Origin: Urbifossiella limnaea
Lineage (GTDB): Bacteria > Planctomycetota > Planctomycetia > Gemmatales > Gemmataceae
Assembly (NCBI RefSeq): GCF_007747215.1
Contig: NZ_CP036273.1
Coordinates: forward strand, 6,618,322 to 6,682,321
Direction of reading: 5' to 3'
Length of the DNA: 64,000 nt
The position numbers were made by a program, and so were the translations under genes. Each line of letters opens with the position of its first letter. Within the stretch, counting starts at the first letter, position 1. Of the stretch, positions 8,635 to 17,697 are shown piece by piece. Under the pieces are notes generated by a model. It saw only the letters and a program-made list of their open reading frames with translations. It did no database searches and had not been told where the DNA came from.

Positions 8635-9450
8635 TCACCGGCCCGGGCGGTTCTCGCCCTTCGGCAGGCGGTCGATCACGGCGGTCAGCGCCTCCACGGT
8701 GTCGGCGTAAGTGGTCGCGTGGCCGCCGTCGGGGCGGTGGATGAGCGTGACCGGCCGGCCGAGCGCCTTCAGCTTCTCGGCGAGCCGCAGGCAGCTGGCG
8801 GGCGGAACGACGGCGTCCTTCCCGCCGGTGGTCATGGCGACGGGCATGGTCAGCCGGTCGGCGTGCAGCTCGGCCGAGCGGCTGCGGTACACCTCCGGCC
8901 GCTCCTTCCGGGTGCCCCCGTACGCCGCCGCGATCGCGTCCCCGAAGCCCTCGTACTCGACCACGTTCGCGGTGCCGTTCAGCGACACGCACCCGGCCAC
9001 CCGGTCGGGGTGCAGCGCGGCGAACGCGAGGGCGGCCGTCCCGCCCATCGACCCGCCTGCCACGACCACCCGCCGCACCCCGTACTTCGCCTTCAACTCG
9101 TCCAGGATCTGCAACACGTCGGCCTCGGCCGCCGGCCCCATCCACGAGGTCTTCGCCCGGTAGTCGGGGCAGACCAGGAGGAACCCGTGCGCCGCGGCGA
9201 CGTCGCGCGTCCCCTTGCACTCGCCCCGGTCCTGCGTCACGAACTGCCAGCGGTCGGAGCCGTGGCCGTGAAGGGCGACGACGGCGGTGTTGGCCCGCTT
9301 CGGGTCGAAGCCCTTCGGCGTCACCACCACGTACCGCTGCTCGGACTTGTCGTGGCGGGCGACGAACGGCACGTCGTCCGCCGACCGGAGCGCGCCGGCC
9401 GCGGCCAGGAACACGGCGACGACCGCGGCGGGCCGGAACGGTTGCAACAT
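8635..9450 (-). CDS. secreted alpha/beta hydrolase (esterase / dienelactone-hydrolase-like)
   Basis: 271-residue exported serine hydrolase. A signal peptide (to about residue 23) is followed by AVVALHGHGSDRW (oxyanion-hole region), the nucleophile elbow GGSMGG (Ser about 134), GGKDAVVP (acid) and DGGHAT (His). This resembles polyhydroxybutyrate-depolymerase/feruloyl-esterase-like LpqC proteins; the true substrate is unknown. ATG at 9450 is preferred over ATG 9456, because the AGGTGA ribosome-binding sequence would sit about 7 nt from the former and nearly abut the latter. It lies 35 nt downstream of the large cytochrome-type gene and is probably co-transcribed with it. Confidence 0.85.
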   Translation of the reverse strand: MLQPFRPAAVVAVFLAAAGALRSADDVPFVARHDKSEQRYVVVTPKGFDPKRANTAVVALHGHGSDRWQFVTQDRGECKGTRDVAAAHGFLLVCPDYRAKTSWMGPAAEADVLQILDELKAKYGVRRVVVAGGSMGGTAALAFAALHPDRVAGCVSLNGTANVVEYEGFGDAIAAAYGGTRKERPEVYRSRSAELHADRLTMPVAMTTGGKDAVVPPASCLRLAEKLKALGRPVTLIHRPDGGHATTYADTVEALTAVIDRLPKGENRPGR

Positions 9451-9485
9451 GAGCATTCACCTCACCGAGGGAAGCGACGGGGCGG

Positions 9486-12443
9486 TCAGCGGATCGAGCG
9501 GAGGTACGCGAGCAGGTCGGCCGCCGTCTGGAGGCCGAGTTTGTCCTCCAGCCCCTCGGGCATGGCCGACAGCCCCGTACTCCGCAGCGACGCGATGTTC
9601 ACCCGCTGGACCGTCTCGCTCGTCCCGTCCGCCTTGCGGATCGTGACCGTGTTCGCCGTCTCGGCGGCGATCATCCCGGTGAGGGTCACGTCGGCGTCCG
9701 TGACGAGGAGGTACGAATAATACTGCGGCAGCACTTCCCGGTTGGGGTCGAGGATGTTCGTCAGCACCGCGTCCGAGCCGCGGTTCTTGACCGACGCCAG
9801 GTCCGGACCGACTGCCTCGCCCACGCCTTCGAGCTTGTGGCACGCGGCGCACGTCTCCCGGAACACCGCCTTCCCCTTGACCGCGTCGCCCGGCAGATCG
9901 AGCGCCCGCTGGTACTTCGCGACGACCTCCGCGCGCCGCGCCAGTCCGACCCCGGCGAACAGCTTCGCCGCCCGGGCGCGGGTCGGCCCGTCGGCCGACT
10001 GCTGGAGCAGCTGGACGCGGGCCGGGTCGAGGTCGGTCGGCCGCACGGTCCCCTTCTCGACCGCGTCGAGGAGGGCGGTCACCCACGCGGCGCGGGCGAG
10101 AAGCGTTTCGGCGGCGGAGGCGCGGGTCGGCGGGCTCATCCCCGGCCACGCCGCCAGCACGACCGCGGAAACCTCCGGCGAGTCGAAGCGGCCCAGCACC
10201 TCGAGCGCGGCGAGCTGCACCGCCGGCGGCTGACGTACGGCGAGCGCCGCGGTCAGGAGCGCCTTCGCGTCGGCGAACGAGCCGAGCCCGAGCGTGCGGA
10301 TTGCCGCCGCCCGGGCGGCGGGCGTGGCCGCCTCGTCCGCCGCGGTCTTCGCGGCGTCGGCGAGCAGGTCCGTCAGGATCGCGCCGGTCTTCCCGGCGGC
10401 GAGTCCGGCGAACCGCGGCCGGGCGGCCGGCGGCAGCTTCGACGCGAACGCCTGCACCAGCTGGCGGGCGAGCGCCCGCTCGGCGTCGGGCAGCGCGTCG
10501 ATCCCCTTCACCACCTCGGCGACCTCGTCCGGCCGGTTGGCCGCGGCCGTCTGGGCCGCGAGCGCGAGGAGCACCTCCGTCGTCCCCGCGCCCCGGCCGC
10601 CCGCGTCGCGGAGCAGTCGGGAGAAGACCGCCCCGCCGCGGTCACCGACCGAGCAGAGGACCGCGAGACGGACCCACGGGTCGGCGGCGTCCCGGCGGGC
10701 GAGGGCCGTGAGCAGCGTCTCGGCCGTCTCGCCGCGGAACGCGCCGAGGGTGAACGCGAGCTGGTAGCGCACCCGCGGGTCCGGGTCGGCCGCGAGTGCC
10801 TGCAACTTGTTCGACAGCCCCGCGGACAGGCCGAACCCCTCCGCGAGCCGCAGGGCGTGGACCCGCACCCGCGGGTCGGGGTCGCCGAGGGCGGGGACCA
10901 CCTCGCCGGCCGTCAGCACGCCGAGGCCGGCGAGGGCGTGAAGCGCGTGCATGCGGGCGACGGGCCACGCCGATCCCTCCGCGACTGCGCGAAGGGCCGG
11001 GGCGGCGGTCCGGTCCTGGCGCTCGTAGAGCAGCCGGGCGGCGGTGTCGCGGTGCCAGCCGTTCGGGTGGGCGAGCAGGCCGACGAGCTCCGCGGTCGTT
11101 GCCCGCCCGAGCTGCGGGGGCTTCGGCCGCGCGAACCCGTCGGGGGCGACGCGCCACACACGGCCGCGGTCGATGCCGCCGGCCACGTCCACGAGCGCGA
11201 GCAGTTGCGGCGGGAGGAACGCCGCCCCCTCGATGATCTCGCGGTACATGTCCACCACGTACAGGCAGCCGTCCGGCGCGTTGGCGAACTGCACGGGCCG
11301 GAACCACACGTCCTTCGACGCCAGGAATTCGCGGTCCTTGTCCGCCCGCACCGCCGACCAGCCGAGCCCCTTCGGCTCGAGCCGCGCCCGGTAGACGAGG
11401 TTGTTCGCGACCTCGCCGACGAAGATGTTGCTGCGGAACTCGGGCGGGAAGGCGTCGCCGCGGTAGACCGTCACCCCGGTCGCGCCGGTGAAGAACCCGA
11501 ACGGCTGCCCGCCCTCGTCGGAGCCCGGCACCAGCTTGTCCTTGCGGAGGCGCGTGCGGGCCTCGCGCCACGGCTCGGGCGGGCTGATGCGGCGCAGCTG
11601 CGGGTACCGCCCCGCGGCGTTCACGTCCACGACCGGCGACGGGGCCACGACGTAGGGGTTGCGGGCCGCGTACTTCGCGTCGTAGGCGAGGAACTCGATC
11701 GGGTTGCTGTTGTCGCAGACGAACGTGTCGCCCCAGTCGTCGAGCGTCAGGCCGTGCTGCCCGCCGCCGCTGGTGGGCTCGAACCCGCCCGTCCGCGGGT
11801 CGAACCGGATGTTCTGGCGGCGCACCAGCACGGCCTTCGCGTCGGGGGCGTCCGCCGGCTTCAGGTTGCCTCCCGCGAGGCCGGTGGCGATGTGGAAGCG
11901 GTTGTCCGGCCCCCACCGGAACGAGTTCAGCATCGCCTCGCCGGCCTTGTCGCGGTCGAACCCGGTCAGCACCTTCCGCCGCACGTCCGCCTTGCCGTCG
12001 CCGTCGGTGTCCTTGAGGTACCACAGGTCCGGCACCACGCCGACGAACACGCCGCCGGCCCAGCACGCGACCGCGACCGGGGAGTCGAGCTCGGCGAACA
12101 CCGTGGCCCGGTCGAACCGGCCGTCGCCGTCGGTGTCTTCGAGCAGTTTGACGCAGCCGCGGGCCTTCGACGGGGTCGGGCTCGCGTACTGGTTGTACTC
12201 CGGGAACTCGGCCACGTAGAGCCGGCCGTTCTCGTCGAAGTCCATCGCCACGGGCGAGCGGACGAGCGGCTCCGCGGCGGCGAGGTCGACGCGGAACCCC
12301 GGCCGCGCCTCGAACGCCTTCGCCGCCTCGGCCGGCTCCAGCGGCTTCAGCTTCGGCAGACCGGCGACGGGGAACGGCTGCCCGTCGGCCGCGACGGCGA
12401 AGGCGAGGAGCAGTGCGGCCGGCACAAGGAGGAGGCGGTACAC
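9486..12443 (-). CDS. PVC-type membrane-bound dehydrogenase domain, HEAT-repeat, haem-binding protein
   Basis: 985-residue exported protein, GTG start at 12443 leading straight into a signal peptide (YRLLLVPAALLLAFAVAADGQ). Residues of roughly 40-430 form a beta-propeller like glucose/sorbosone dehydrogenases, with VAMDFDENGRLYVAEFPEYNQY and calcium-like DTDGDGR/DTDGDGK loops. The middle is a run of HEAT-like helical repeats (VRVHALRLAEGF, VRYQLAFTLGAF). The C-terminus is a c-type cytochrome with CAACH at about 865-869. These multi-domain proteins are typical of Planctomycetes and Verrucomicrobia and probably act in periplasmic sugar oxidation, but no member with certain activity is implied here. 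The longer frame to 12527 would put an arginine-rich tail before the signal peptide. Confidence 0.88.
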   Translation of the reverse strand: MYRLLLVPAALLLAFAVAADGQPFPVAGLPKLKPLEPAEAAKAFEARPGFRVDLAAAEPLVRSPVAMDFDENGRLYVAEFPEYNQYASPTPSKARGCVKLLEDTDGDGRFDRATVFAELDSPVAVACWAGGVFVGVVPDLWYLKDTDGDGKADVRRKVLTGFDRDKAGEAMLNSFRWGPDNRFHIATGLAGGNLKPADAPDAKAVLVRRQNIRFDPRTGGFEPTSGGGQHGLTLDDWGDTFVCDNSNPIEFLAYDAKYAARNPYVVAPSPVVDVNAAGRYPQLRRISPPEPWREARTRLRKDKLVPGSDEGGQPFGFFTGATGVTVYRGDAFPPEFRSNIFVGEVANNLVYRARLEPKGLGWSAVRADKDREFLASKDVWFRPVQFANAPDGCLYVVDMYREIIEGAAFLPPQLLALVDVAGGIDRGRVWRVAPDGFARPKPPQLGRATTAELVGLLAHPNGWHRDTAARLLYERQDRTAAPALRAVAEGSAWPVARMHALHALAGLGVLTAGEVVPALGDPDPRVRVHALRLAEGFGLSAGLSNKLQALAADPDPRVRYQLAFTLGAFRGETAETLLTALARRDAADPWVRLAVLCSVGDRGGAVFSRLLRDAGGRGAGTTEVLLALAAQTAAANRPDEVAEVVKGIDALPDAERALARQLVQAFASKLPPAARPRFAGLAAGKTGAILTDLLADAAKTAADEAATPAARAAAIRTLGLGSFADAKALLTAALAVRQPPAVQLAALEVLGRFDSPEVSAVVLAAWPGMSPPTRASAAETLLARAAWVTALLDAVEKGTVRPTDLDPARVQLLQQSADGPTRARAAKLFAGVGLARRAEVVAKYQRALDLPGDAVKGKAVFRETCAACHKLEGVGEAVGPDLASVKNRGSDAVLTNILDPNREVLPQYYSYLLVTDADVTLTGMIAAETANTVTIRKADGTSETVQRVNIASLRSTGLSAMPEGLEDKLGLQTAADLLAYLRSIR

Positions 12444-12676
12444 GGCGGCGACTCCGGGCGGGGGGCGGGACGCATCCGCTCTACCCGCACGAGTATTGTT
12501 CCGGACCCGCCCCCGCCACCGTCGCACGCTTGAATTCCCGCCGCGAACCCCCTCCCGGCCGCGAGCCCCGAGGGACTCACGAGCCGTCGGCCCTCAATCA
12601 ACGCCGGCCGACCGATGGCGTCGGGTGAACGACGAGCCGTTCTCGCCGCGGGGGCTTCGCCGTAAGAAGTGACCGA

Positions 12677-13333
12677 GTGACTCTCGACCGCGACCACAGC
12701 CCGTGCCCGGCTTGTCGCCAGCCACGCTGGTTGTGCGTCTGCACTCACGCCCCGCGGCTCACGACCCGCACCCCGCTCCTCCTCGTCGTCCACGTCCACG
12801 ACTACGGCCGGACGAGCAACACGGTCCGCCTCCTCTCGCTGGCGGTCCGCGGCGTCGCGGTGATCCCCCACGGGGTGTTCCCCGCCGCGGCCGACCCGGC
12901 GCCCCACGTGCCGGCGGGCACAACCCCGGTCGTCCTCTTCCCCGGCCACGGGGCCAGGCCGCTGACGCCCGAGCTCGTCGCCGCCCTGCCATCGCCGCCG
13001 GCCCTCGTCGTGCCGGACGGCAACTGGAAGCAGGCGAGCCGCATGGTGAAGCGCCTGCCGCTCCTCGCCGGCGCCGTGAAGGTCGCGCTCCCGGACCGGG
13101 CCTTCGCCGGCCCCGCCCTACGCCGGAGCCACGCGGGGCACCACATGTCGACCTACGAGGCGGTGGCCCAGGCGCTCGGGGTGCTGGAGGGCGAGCAGGT
13201 CGCCGGTGCACTCCTCGACTTCTACCGGCGGGCGACGGACCGCATGCTGCTCGTCCGCGGCAAGCTCCGGCTCGGCGACGTGTACGGCGGCCTCGACGAG
13301 CCGCTCACGCCCGGCGCGGCCCGGCCCGGTTGA
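12677..13333 (+). CDS. DTW domain protein, tRNA-uridine aminocarboxypropyltransferase
   Basis: 218-residue DTW-domain enzyme. In bacteria this family (TapT/TuaA) transfers the aminocarboxypropyl group of S-adenosylmethionine to uridine in tRNA (acp3U). The N-terminus has the zinc-binding cysteines CPACRQPRWLCVC. The DTW signature appears as PDGNWKQASRM, with the aspartate and tryptophan present but G-N in place of the central threonine spacing. LVVHVHDYGRTSNTVRLL and the late FYRRATDRMLLVRGKLRLG are further landmarks. The start is GTG 12677. It is transcribed away from the cytochrome gene at 12443, so the 233-bp gap should hold both promoters. Confidence 0.82.
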   Translation: MTLDRDHSPCPACRQPRWLCVCTHAPRLTTRTPLLLVVHVHDYGRTSNTVRLLSLAVRGVAVIPHGVFPAAADPAPHVPAGTTPVVLFPGHGARPLTPELVAALPSPPALVVPDGNWKQASRMVKRLPLLAGAVKVALPDRAFAGPALRRSHAGHHMSTYEAVAQALGVLEGEQVAGALLDFYRRATDRMLLVRGKLRLGDVYGGLDEPLTPGAARPG

Positions 13334-13479
13334 ACAACTCGCGGTGTTCGCCGGGCCGTCGGCGAGGGCTCCGAGAAATTTCGGGAATCGCGTGGCAGGT
13401 TTTCGGTTGGCTCCCGCTTGAAAGGTGTCGGCCCGGATCGGACGATCCGCCGGGCCGGAATCACCCAGCGGAGGCCACC

Positions 13480-13824
13480 GTGACCCGCCCCACCCGCCTC
13501 GCATTGTTCGCCACGATCCTGCTGCCGATCCAGTTCCCCGGCTGCGACCCGGTCCTCCTCCGCGGGGCGGAGCTGGCCCCCGCCCGGGTGACACTCCCCG
13601 CACGAGACGCCCGAGGAGGTGGCGCGTCAGGCGGCCGCGTTCCGGGCCCGGTGGACGTTCCGGGGGTAACGGTGTTCGCCGGCGAGGCCGAGTTCGGCAA
13701 CACCGCCCGCAACCCGCTGAACCCACAAGACGTGGCCCGCGGCGAGGGGACGGCCGACGGCCCGGGCGGGACAGTGCGGGCGCGGCCGCTGACAGACCCG
13801 GCGGCGTACCGCCCGGCGAGGTGA
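13480..13824 (+). CDS. small putative lipoprotein
   Basis: 114 residues from GTG 13480 with a CGGAGG ribosome-binding sequence 5-10 nt upstream. The N-terminus TRPTRLALFATILLPIQFPGC is a signal peptide ending in a lipobox-like FPGC, so a lipid-anchored protein is inferred. The rest (GVTVFAGEAEFGNTARNPLNPQDVARGEGTADG) has no recognisable domain. The last codons and the stop lie inside the left arm of a strong terminator. Function unknown. Confidence 0.6.
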   Translation: MTRPTRLALFATILLPIQFPGCDPVLLRGAELAPARVTLPARDARGGGASGGRVPGPVDVPGVTVFAGEAEFGNTARNPLNPQDVARGEGTADGPGGTVRARPLTDPAAYRPAR

Positions 13825-13868
13825 GGCCGGCGAGCGGGGGCGTCGGCCTCACCTCGCCACGTTTTTTT
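13815..13868 (+). terminator. rho-independent terminator overlapping the lipoprotein stop codon
   Basis: A perfect 15-bp stem pairs 13815-13829 (GGCGAGGTGAGGCCG) with 13844-13858 across a 14-nt loop, followed by ACG and seven T residues at 13862-13868. The stop codon of the lipoprotein gene (13822-13824) is inside the stem. It insulates the downstream sigma factor/kinase pair. Confidence 0.88.
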
Positions 13869-13936
13869 GTCAGCCCCCGCCGCCCCGATACGCTTCTCTC
13901 CGGTGAGTACCCCGCCCTGCCGCCCCCCTGGGTGCC

Positions 13937-14527
13937 ATGACCGAACCGTCCCTCAACACCCTCCGGTTGCACGACCTCGTCGATCGCTTCCGCGACGGCG
14001 ACCGGGCGGCGGCCGACGCGCTCCTCAAGGCCGTCGCCGGCCAGCTCGGTCGGCTCGCCGGGCGGATGATCCGCAACTTCCCGAAGGTCCGGGCCGGGGC
14101 CGACACCGCCGACGTGGTCCAGGGCGCGATGATCCGGCTGACGAAGGCGCTCGGCGACGTGCGCCCGAACTCCACCCGCGAGTTCGCCGGGCTGGCCGCC
14201 CTCCAGGTCCGGCGGGAACTCCTCGACCTGGCCCGCTACTACACCACCCGCCTGATCGGCCGCCCGGTGCAGGACCCGAAGACCGACGACTTCGGCACGG
14301 GCGGCGGCGACGGGCCGGCCGAGCTCGAACTCTGGGCGCGGTTCCACGCCGCCGCCGACGCCCTGCCGGCGGAGGAGCGCGAGGCGTTCGGCCTCCTGTT
14401 CTACAACGGCCACACCCGGGCCGAGGCCGCGCTGCTGCTCGGCGTGTCGGAGCGGACCGTGTACCGGTGGTGGGCGATGGCCTGCGAGCGGCTGGTCGAA
14501 CAGCTCGGCGGCGAACTCCCCACCTGA
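13937..14527 (+). CDS. ECF-type RNA polymerase sigma factor
   Basis: 196-residue ECF sigma factor of the planctomycete kind. The sigma2 region spans roughly residues 10-85 (LVDRFRDGDRAAADALL, then TADVVQGAMIRLTKAL). Sigma4 covers residues 140-190 with a helix-turn-helix (GHTRAEAALLLGVSERTVYRWWAMACERL). The linker is longer than usual. It starts 68 bp beyond the upstream terminator, and the kinase gene begins 20 bp after its stop, so the two form one operon. Sigma/kinase pairing suggests control by phosphorylation in place of a classical anti-sigma factor; none is seen here. Confidence 0.9.
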   Translation: MTEPSLNTLRLHDLVDRFRDGDRAAADALLKAVAGQLGRLAGRMIRNFPKVRAGADTADVVQGAMIRLTKALGDVRPNSTREFAGLAALQVRRELLDLARYYTTRLIGRPVQDPKTDDFGTGGGDGPAELELWARFHAAADALPAEEREAFGLLFYNGHTRAEAALLLGVSERTVYRWWAMACERLVEQLGGELPT

Positions 14528-14547
14528 CCCCACCCCGGAGGCGATTC

Positions 14548-16179
14548 GTGACCAACAACGACGGCGCACTCGACTCCCTCTTCCACGCCTGGCAATGGGA
14601 GACGGACAACGGCCGCGACCCGACGCCGGCGGAGATCTGCGCCGCCCGCCCCGACCTCGTCCCCGCACTGGAGCGCAGGATTGCGGCCCTCCGCAAGATG
14701 GCCGAGCTCCTCGTCCCGATGTCGGACCCCACGGCCGACACCGCCGTGTACGGCGACCCGCCGGCCGCCGACGAGTCGGCGCCGGCGCTGCCGGGGTACG
14801 GGCCGCTGGAGAAGATCGGCCACGGCGGCATGGGCTTCGTCTACAAGGCGCGGAACCTGGCGCTGGACCGGGTCGAGGCGATCAAGACCGTCCGCCCCGG
14901 CGACTTCGCCGGCCCGCGGGAGCTGGCACGATTCCAGTTCGAGGCCGAGGCCGCCGCCCGGCTGGCGCACCCGAACGTCGTCACCGTGTACGGCGTCGGC
15001 GAGGCCGGCGGCCGGCCGTACCTGGCGATGCGCTGGGTGGACGGGACGAGCCTGGCGGCGCGACCGCCCGACCCGCCGCGGGCGACGGCGGTGCTGGTGG
15101 CGAAGGTGGCCCGGGCCGTGCACTTCGCCCACGAGCAGGGGATCCTCCACCGCGACATCAAGCCGGGGAACATCCTGGTGGACGCGGCCGGGGAGCCGTT
15201 CGTCGCCGACTTCGGCATCGCCCGCCGGCTCGACCCGTCGGCCACCCAGACCGGCCAGTGCAACCCGGTCGGCACCCCGGCGTACATGGCCCCCGAGCAG
15301 GCGCGGTGCGAGCCGCGGCTGACCGTCGCGGCCGACGTGTGGGCGGTCGGGGCGGTGCTGTACGAGCGGCTGACGGGCCGCCCGCCGTTCGGCACCGACA
15401 ACCCGTGGGCGATCTTCCGGCGGCTCCAGACCGAGACCCCGACCCCGCCCCGCGAGCTGAACCCGGCCTTGGACCGCGACCTGGAGGCGGTCTGCATGAA
15501 GTGCCTGGAGAAGGACGCGGCCGACCGGTACGCCGGGGCCGACGAGCTGGCCGCCGACCTGGAGCGGTTCGCCCGCGGGGAGCCGGTGGCCGCCCGCCCG
15601 CCGGGGTTCTGGGACTGGGTCCGCCAGCTCGCCCGCACTCGCCCCGAGCCGCACCCGCACTACTCCTGGCCGGTCACGGCGTGGTTCGGGCTCGTCACGC
15701 TGGTGGTGAACGGGGCGGTGCTCGGGCTGATCGAAGCCGGCGGGTCGGCGGCCGCGGCGTGGGCGGTCCACGTCGCGGCGGCGGCGGTACTGAGCCTGAT
15801 CCTGTGGTGGTACATGCTCCGCCGCTTCCGCCAGCTGCCGCCGACGGAGAGGCATTCCCTCATCATCGGGTTCGGGGGGATCGTCGGCCTTGTGGCCGTC
15901 ACCATCGGGTACGTCCCGGTGTCGGCCGATGCACCGGCCCGAATCATACTGGACACGTACCCGGCCCAGCTGGTCGTGGCGGGGTTCGGCACGTTCGTCC
16001 TCGGCTCGACCAACTGGAGCCGGTTCTTCCCGATCGGGCTGGCGTTAATCGCCCTGGTCCCGTTCGCCGTGTGGTACCCGCAAGCCGGCCCGTACTTGTA
16101 CGGGGTCGCGGCCGCAGCGCTGATGTGGTACTGGACCTACGCCAAGGCGGTGTGGTTCCGCGGCCCCGTGCCGGGTTGA
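14548..16179 (+). CDS. transmembrane Ser/Thr protein kinase (PknB-like)
   Basis: 543 residues from GTG 14548 (CCCCGGAGG upstream). A 60-residue N-terminal helical segment is followed by a Hanks-type kinase domain, about 82-340: glycine loop GHGGMGFVYK, AIKTV lysine about 113, catalytic HRDIKPGN (Asp about 203), DFG about 221-223 and PAYMAPEQ. All catalytic residues are present. The C-terminal third has about five to six hydrophobic membrane segments, without an obvious extracellular sensor. Co-transcription with the ECF sigma factor makes it the likely regulator of that sigma factor, by inference. Confidence 0.92.
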   Translation: MTNNDGALDSLFHAWQWETDNGRDPTPAEICAARPDLVPALERRIAALRKMAELLVPMSDPTADTAVYGDPPAADESAPALPGYGPLEKIGHGGMGFVYKARNLALDRVEAIKTVRPGDFAGPRELARFQFEAEAAARLAHPNVVTVYGVGEAGGRPYLAMRWVDGTSLAARPPDPPRATAVLVAKVARAVHFAHEQGILHRDIKPGNILVDAAGEPFVADFGIARRLDPSATQTGQCNPVGTPAYMAPEQARCEPRLTVAADVWAVGAVLYERLTGRPPFGTDNPWAIFRRLQTETPTPPRELNPALDRDLEAVCMKCLEKDAADRYAGADELAADLERFARGEPVAARPPGFWDWVRQLARTRPEPHPHYSWPVTAWFGLVTLVVNGAVLGLIEAGGSAAAAWAVHVAAAAVLSLILWWYMLRRFRQLPPTERHSLIIGFGGIVGLVAVTIGYVPVSADAPARIILDTYPAQLVVAGFGTFVLGSTNWSRFFPIGLALIALVPFAVWYPQAGPYLYGVAAAALMWYWTYAKAVWFRGPVPG

Positions 16180-16261
16180 GGCGGGCGATTTTCGTGTCAG
16201 GCGCGGCCGCTCCCGTCCGCTGATCGGGTGTTCGAACCCGAACCCCGACCGGAGACCCGCC

Positions 16262-17656
16262 ATGCCCGCCCCCGCCCGCCTCGGAGACCACGCCGTCGTC
16301 ATCGGCGGCAGCGTCGCCGGCCTGCTCGCCGCCCGCGTGCTCGCCGCCCACTACCGCCGCGTGACGATCCTGGAACGCGACCGACTGCCGGCCGGCGCCG
16401 ACGCCCGCAAGGGAACCCCGCAGGCCCGGCACATCCACGTTCTGCTCACCGCCGGCCGGCGGGTGATCGAGCGCCTGTACCCCGGGTTCGTCGCCGACCT
16501 CGTCGCGGCCGGGGCGGAGGACTACGACGCGGCCGGCGACGTGGAGTGGTACTCGCCGGCCGGGCCGGCCACGACGCGATTCCGGTCCGGCCTGCGGTTT
16601 CTCGGGGCGACCCGCGATCTGCTCGAATGGGGCGTCCGCACCCGCACCCTGGCCCACCCCGGCATCGAAGTTCGCGACGGCGTGTCGGTCGCCGCGTACC
16701 GGCTCGACCCGACCGGCCGGCGCGTCGTCGGGGTGGTTCTGGACCGGCGCGAGGGCCCCGGCCTCCCGGCGGAGGGCCTGGCCGCGGACCTGGTCGTGGA
16801 CGCGTCCGGCCGCGGCTCGCGGACGCCGCAGTTGCTCGAATCGCTCGGCTTTCCCCGCCCGCGGGAGACGGTGGTCAACGGGTTCCTCGGCTACGCCAGC
16901 CGGTTGGTCAAGCGCCCGGCCGGGTGGACCGACTGGTCGGCGCTGCACGTCCAGGCCGCGCCGCCGCACCGCCGCCGCGGCGGGGTGATCGCCCCGGTCG
17001 AGGGCGGGCGGTGGGTGGTGACCCTGGCCGGCGGCGGGAAGGACTACCCGCCGACCGACGACGCCGGGTTCCGGGAGTTCGCCCGGAGCCTCCCCGACCC
17101 GCGGTTCGCGGCGGCGGTCGAGGCGGCCGAGCCGCTGTCACCGATCGTCGGGACGAAGACGAGTGAGAACCGCGTCCGGTACTACGAAGAAGTGACGCGC
17201 CGGCCGGAGGGGCTGGTGGTGACGGGGGACGCGGCCTGCGCGTTCAACCCCGTGTACGGGCAGGGGATGTCGGCGGCAGCGGTCGGGGCGGAGGTGCTCG
17301 ACGGGTGTCTGCGTGCGGCCCGTCCGGGGGTCGTGGGACTGGCGGCCCGGTTCCAGCGCCGGCTCGCGAAGGCGAACGCCCGGCCGTGGCTGCTGGCGAC
17401 CGGGGAGGACTACCGGTTCGCCGAGGCCGAGGGGCCGCCGCCCGGCCTGGTGGTGCGGCTGGCTCACCGGTACCTCGACCGGGTGACCGCCCTCGCGGCG
17501 CGCGACCCCGCCGTCCGGCGTCGGTTCGTGGAGGTCGTCCACCTGGTCCGCAGTCCGCTGAGTTTTCTCACCCCGAGCATGGTCGCTCGTACCGTGCTCG
17601 CCGGCCGCGCCCGAGCAACACCGGTCCTGGATCGTCCCGCGTTGCGACACCGGTGA
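16262..17656 (+). CDS. FAD-dependent oxidoreductase (geranylgeranyl-reductase / halogenase-like)
   Basis: 464-residue flavoprotein of the p-hydroxybenzoate hydroxylase superfamily. An N-terminal FAD-binding motif, VVIGGSVAGLLAARVLA (GxGxxG variant GGSVAG), is followed by ILERDRLP and ARHIHVLL. VVDASGRGSRTPQLLESLG and the distal GD motif VVTGDAACAFNPVYGQGMSAAA are both present. The QxRHxH-type segment and overall length fit the tryptophan-halogenase/monooxygenase-like group that acts on lipids or aromatic substrates; the exact reaction cannot be assigned. No signal peptide is seen, so it is cytoplasmic. A CGGAG sequence precedes ATG 16262. It stands alone downstream of the kinase with a gap of about 80 bp. 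Confidence 0.8.
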   Translation: MPAPARLGDHAVVIGGSVAGLLAARVLAAHYRRVTILERDRLPAGADARKGTPQARHIHVLLTAGRRVIERLYPGFVADLVAAGAEDYDAAGDVEWYSPAGPATTRFRSGLRFLGATRDLLEWGVRTRTLAHPGIEVRDGVSVAAYRLDPTGRRVVGVVLDRREGPGLPAEGLAADLVVDASGRGSRTPQLLESLGFPRPRETVVNGFLGYASRLVKRPAGWTDWSALHVQAAPPHRRRGGVIAPVEGGRWVVTLAGGGKDYPPTDDAGFREFARSLPDPRFAAAVEAAEPLSPIVGTKTSENRVRYYEEVTRRPEGLVVTGDAACAFNPVYGQGMSAAAVGAEVLDGCLRAARPGVVGLAARFQRRLAKANARPWLLATGEDYRFAEAEGPPPGLVVRLAHRYLDRVTALAARDPAVRRRFVEVVHLVRSPLSFLTPSMVARTVLAGRARATPVLDRPALRHR

Positions 17657-17697
17657 GCCACGGACACCACCCGCGGCGAGCAAGGCCATCCGGGGCG

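Noticed and set aside
9837-12533. 898-codon plus-strand open frame opposite the haem-binding protein
   Set aside because: Composition R/G/E-rich with no recognisable motif; antisense shadow.
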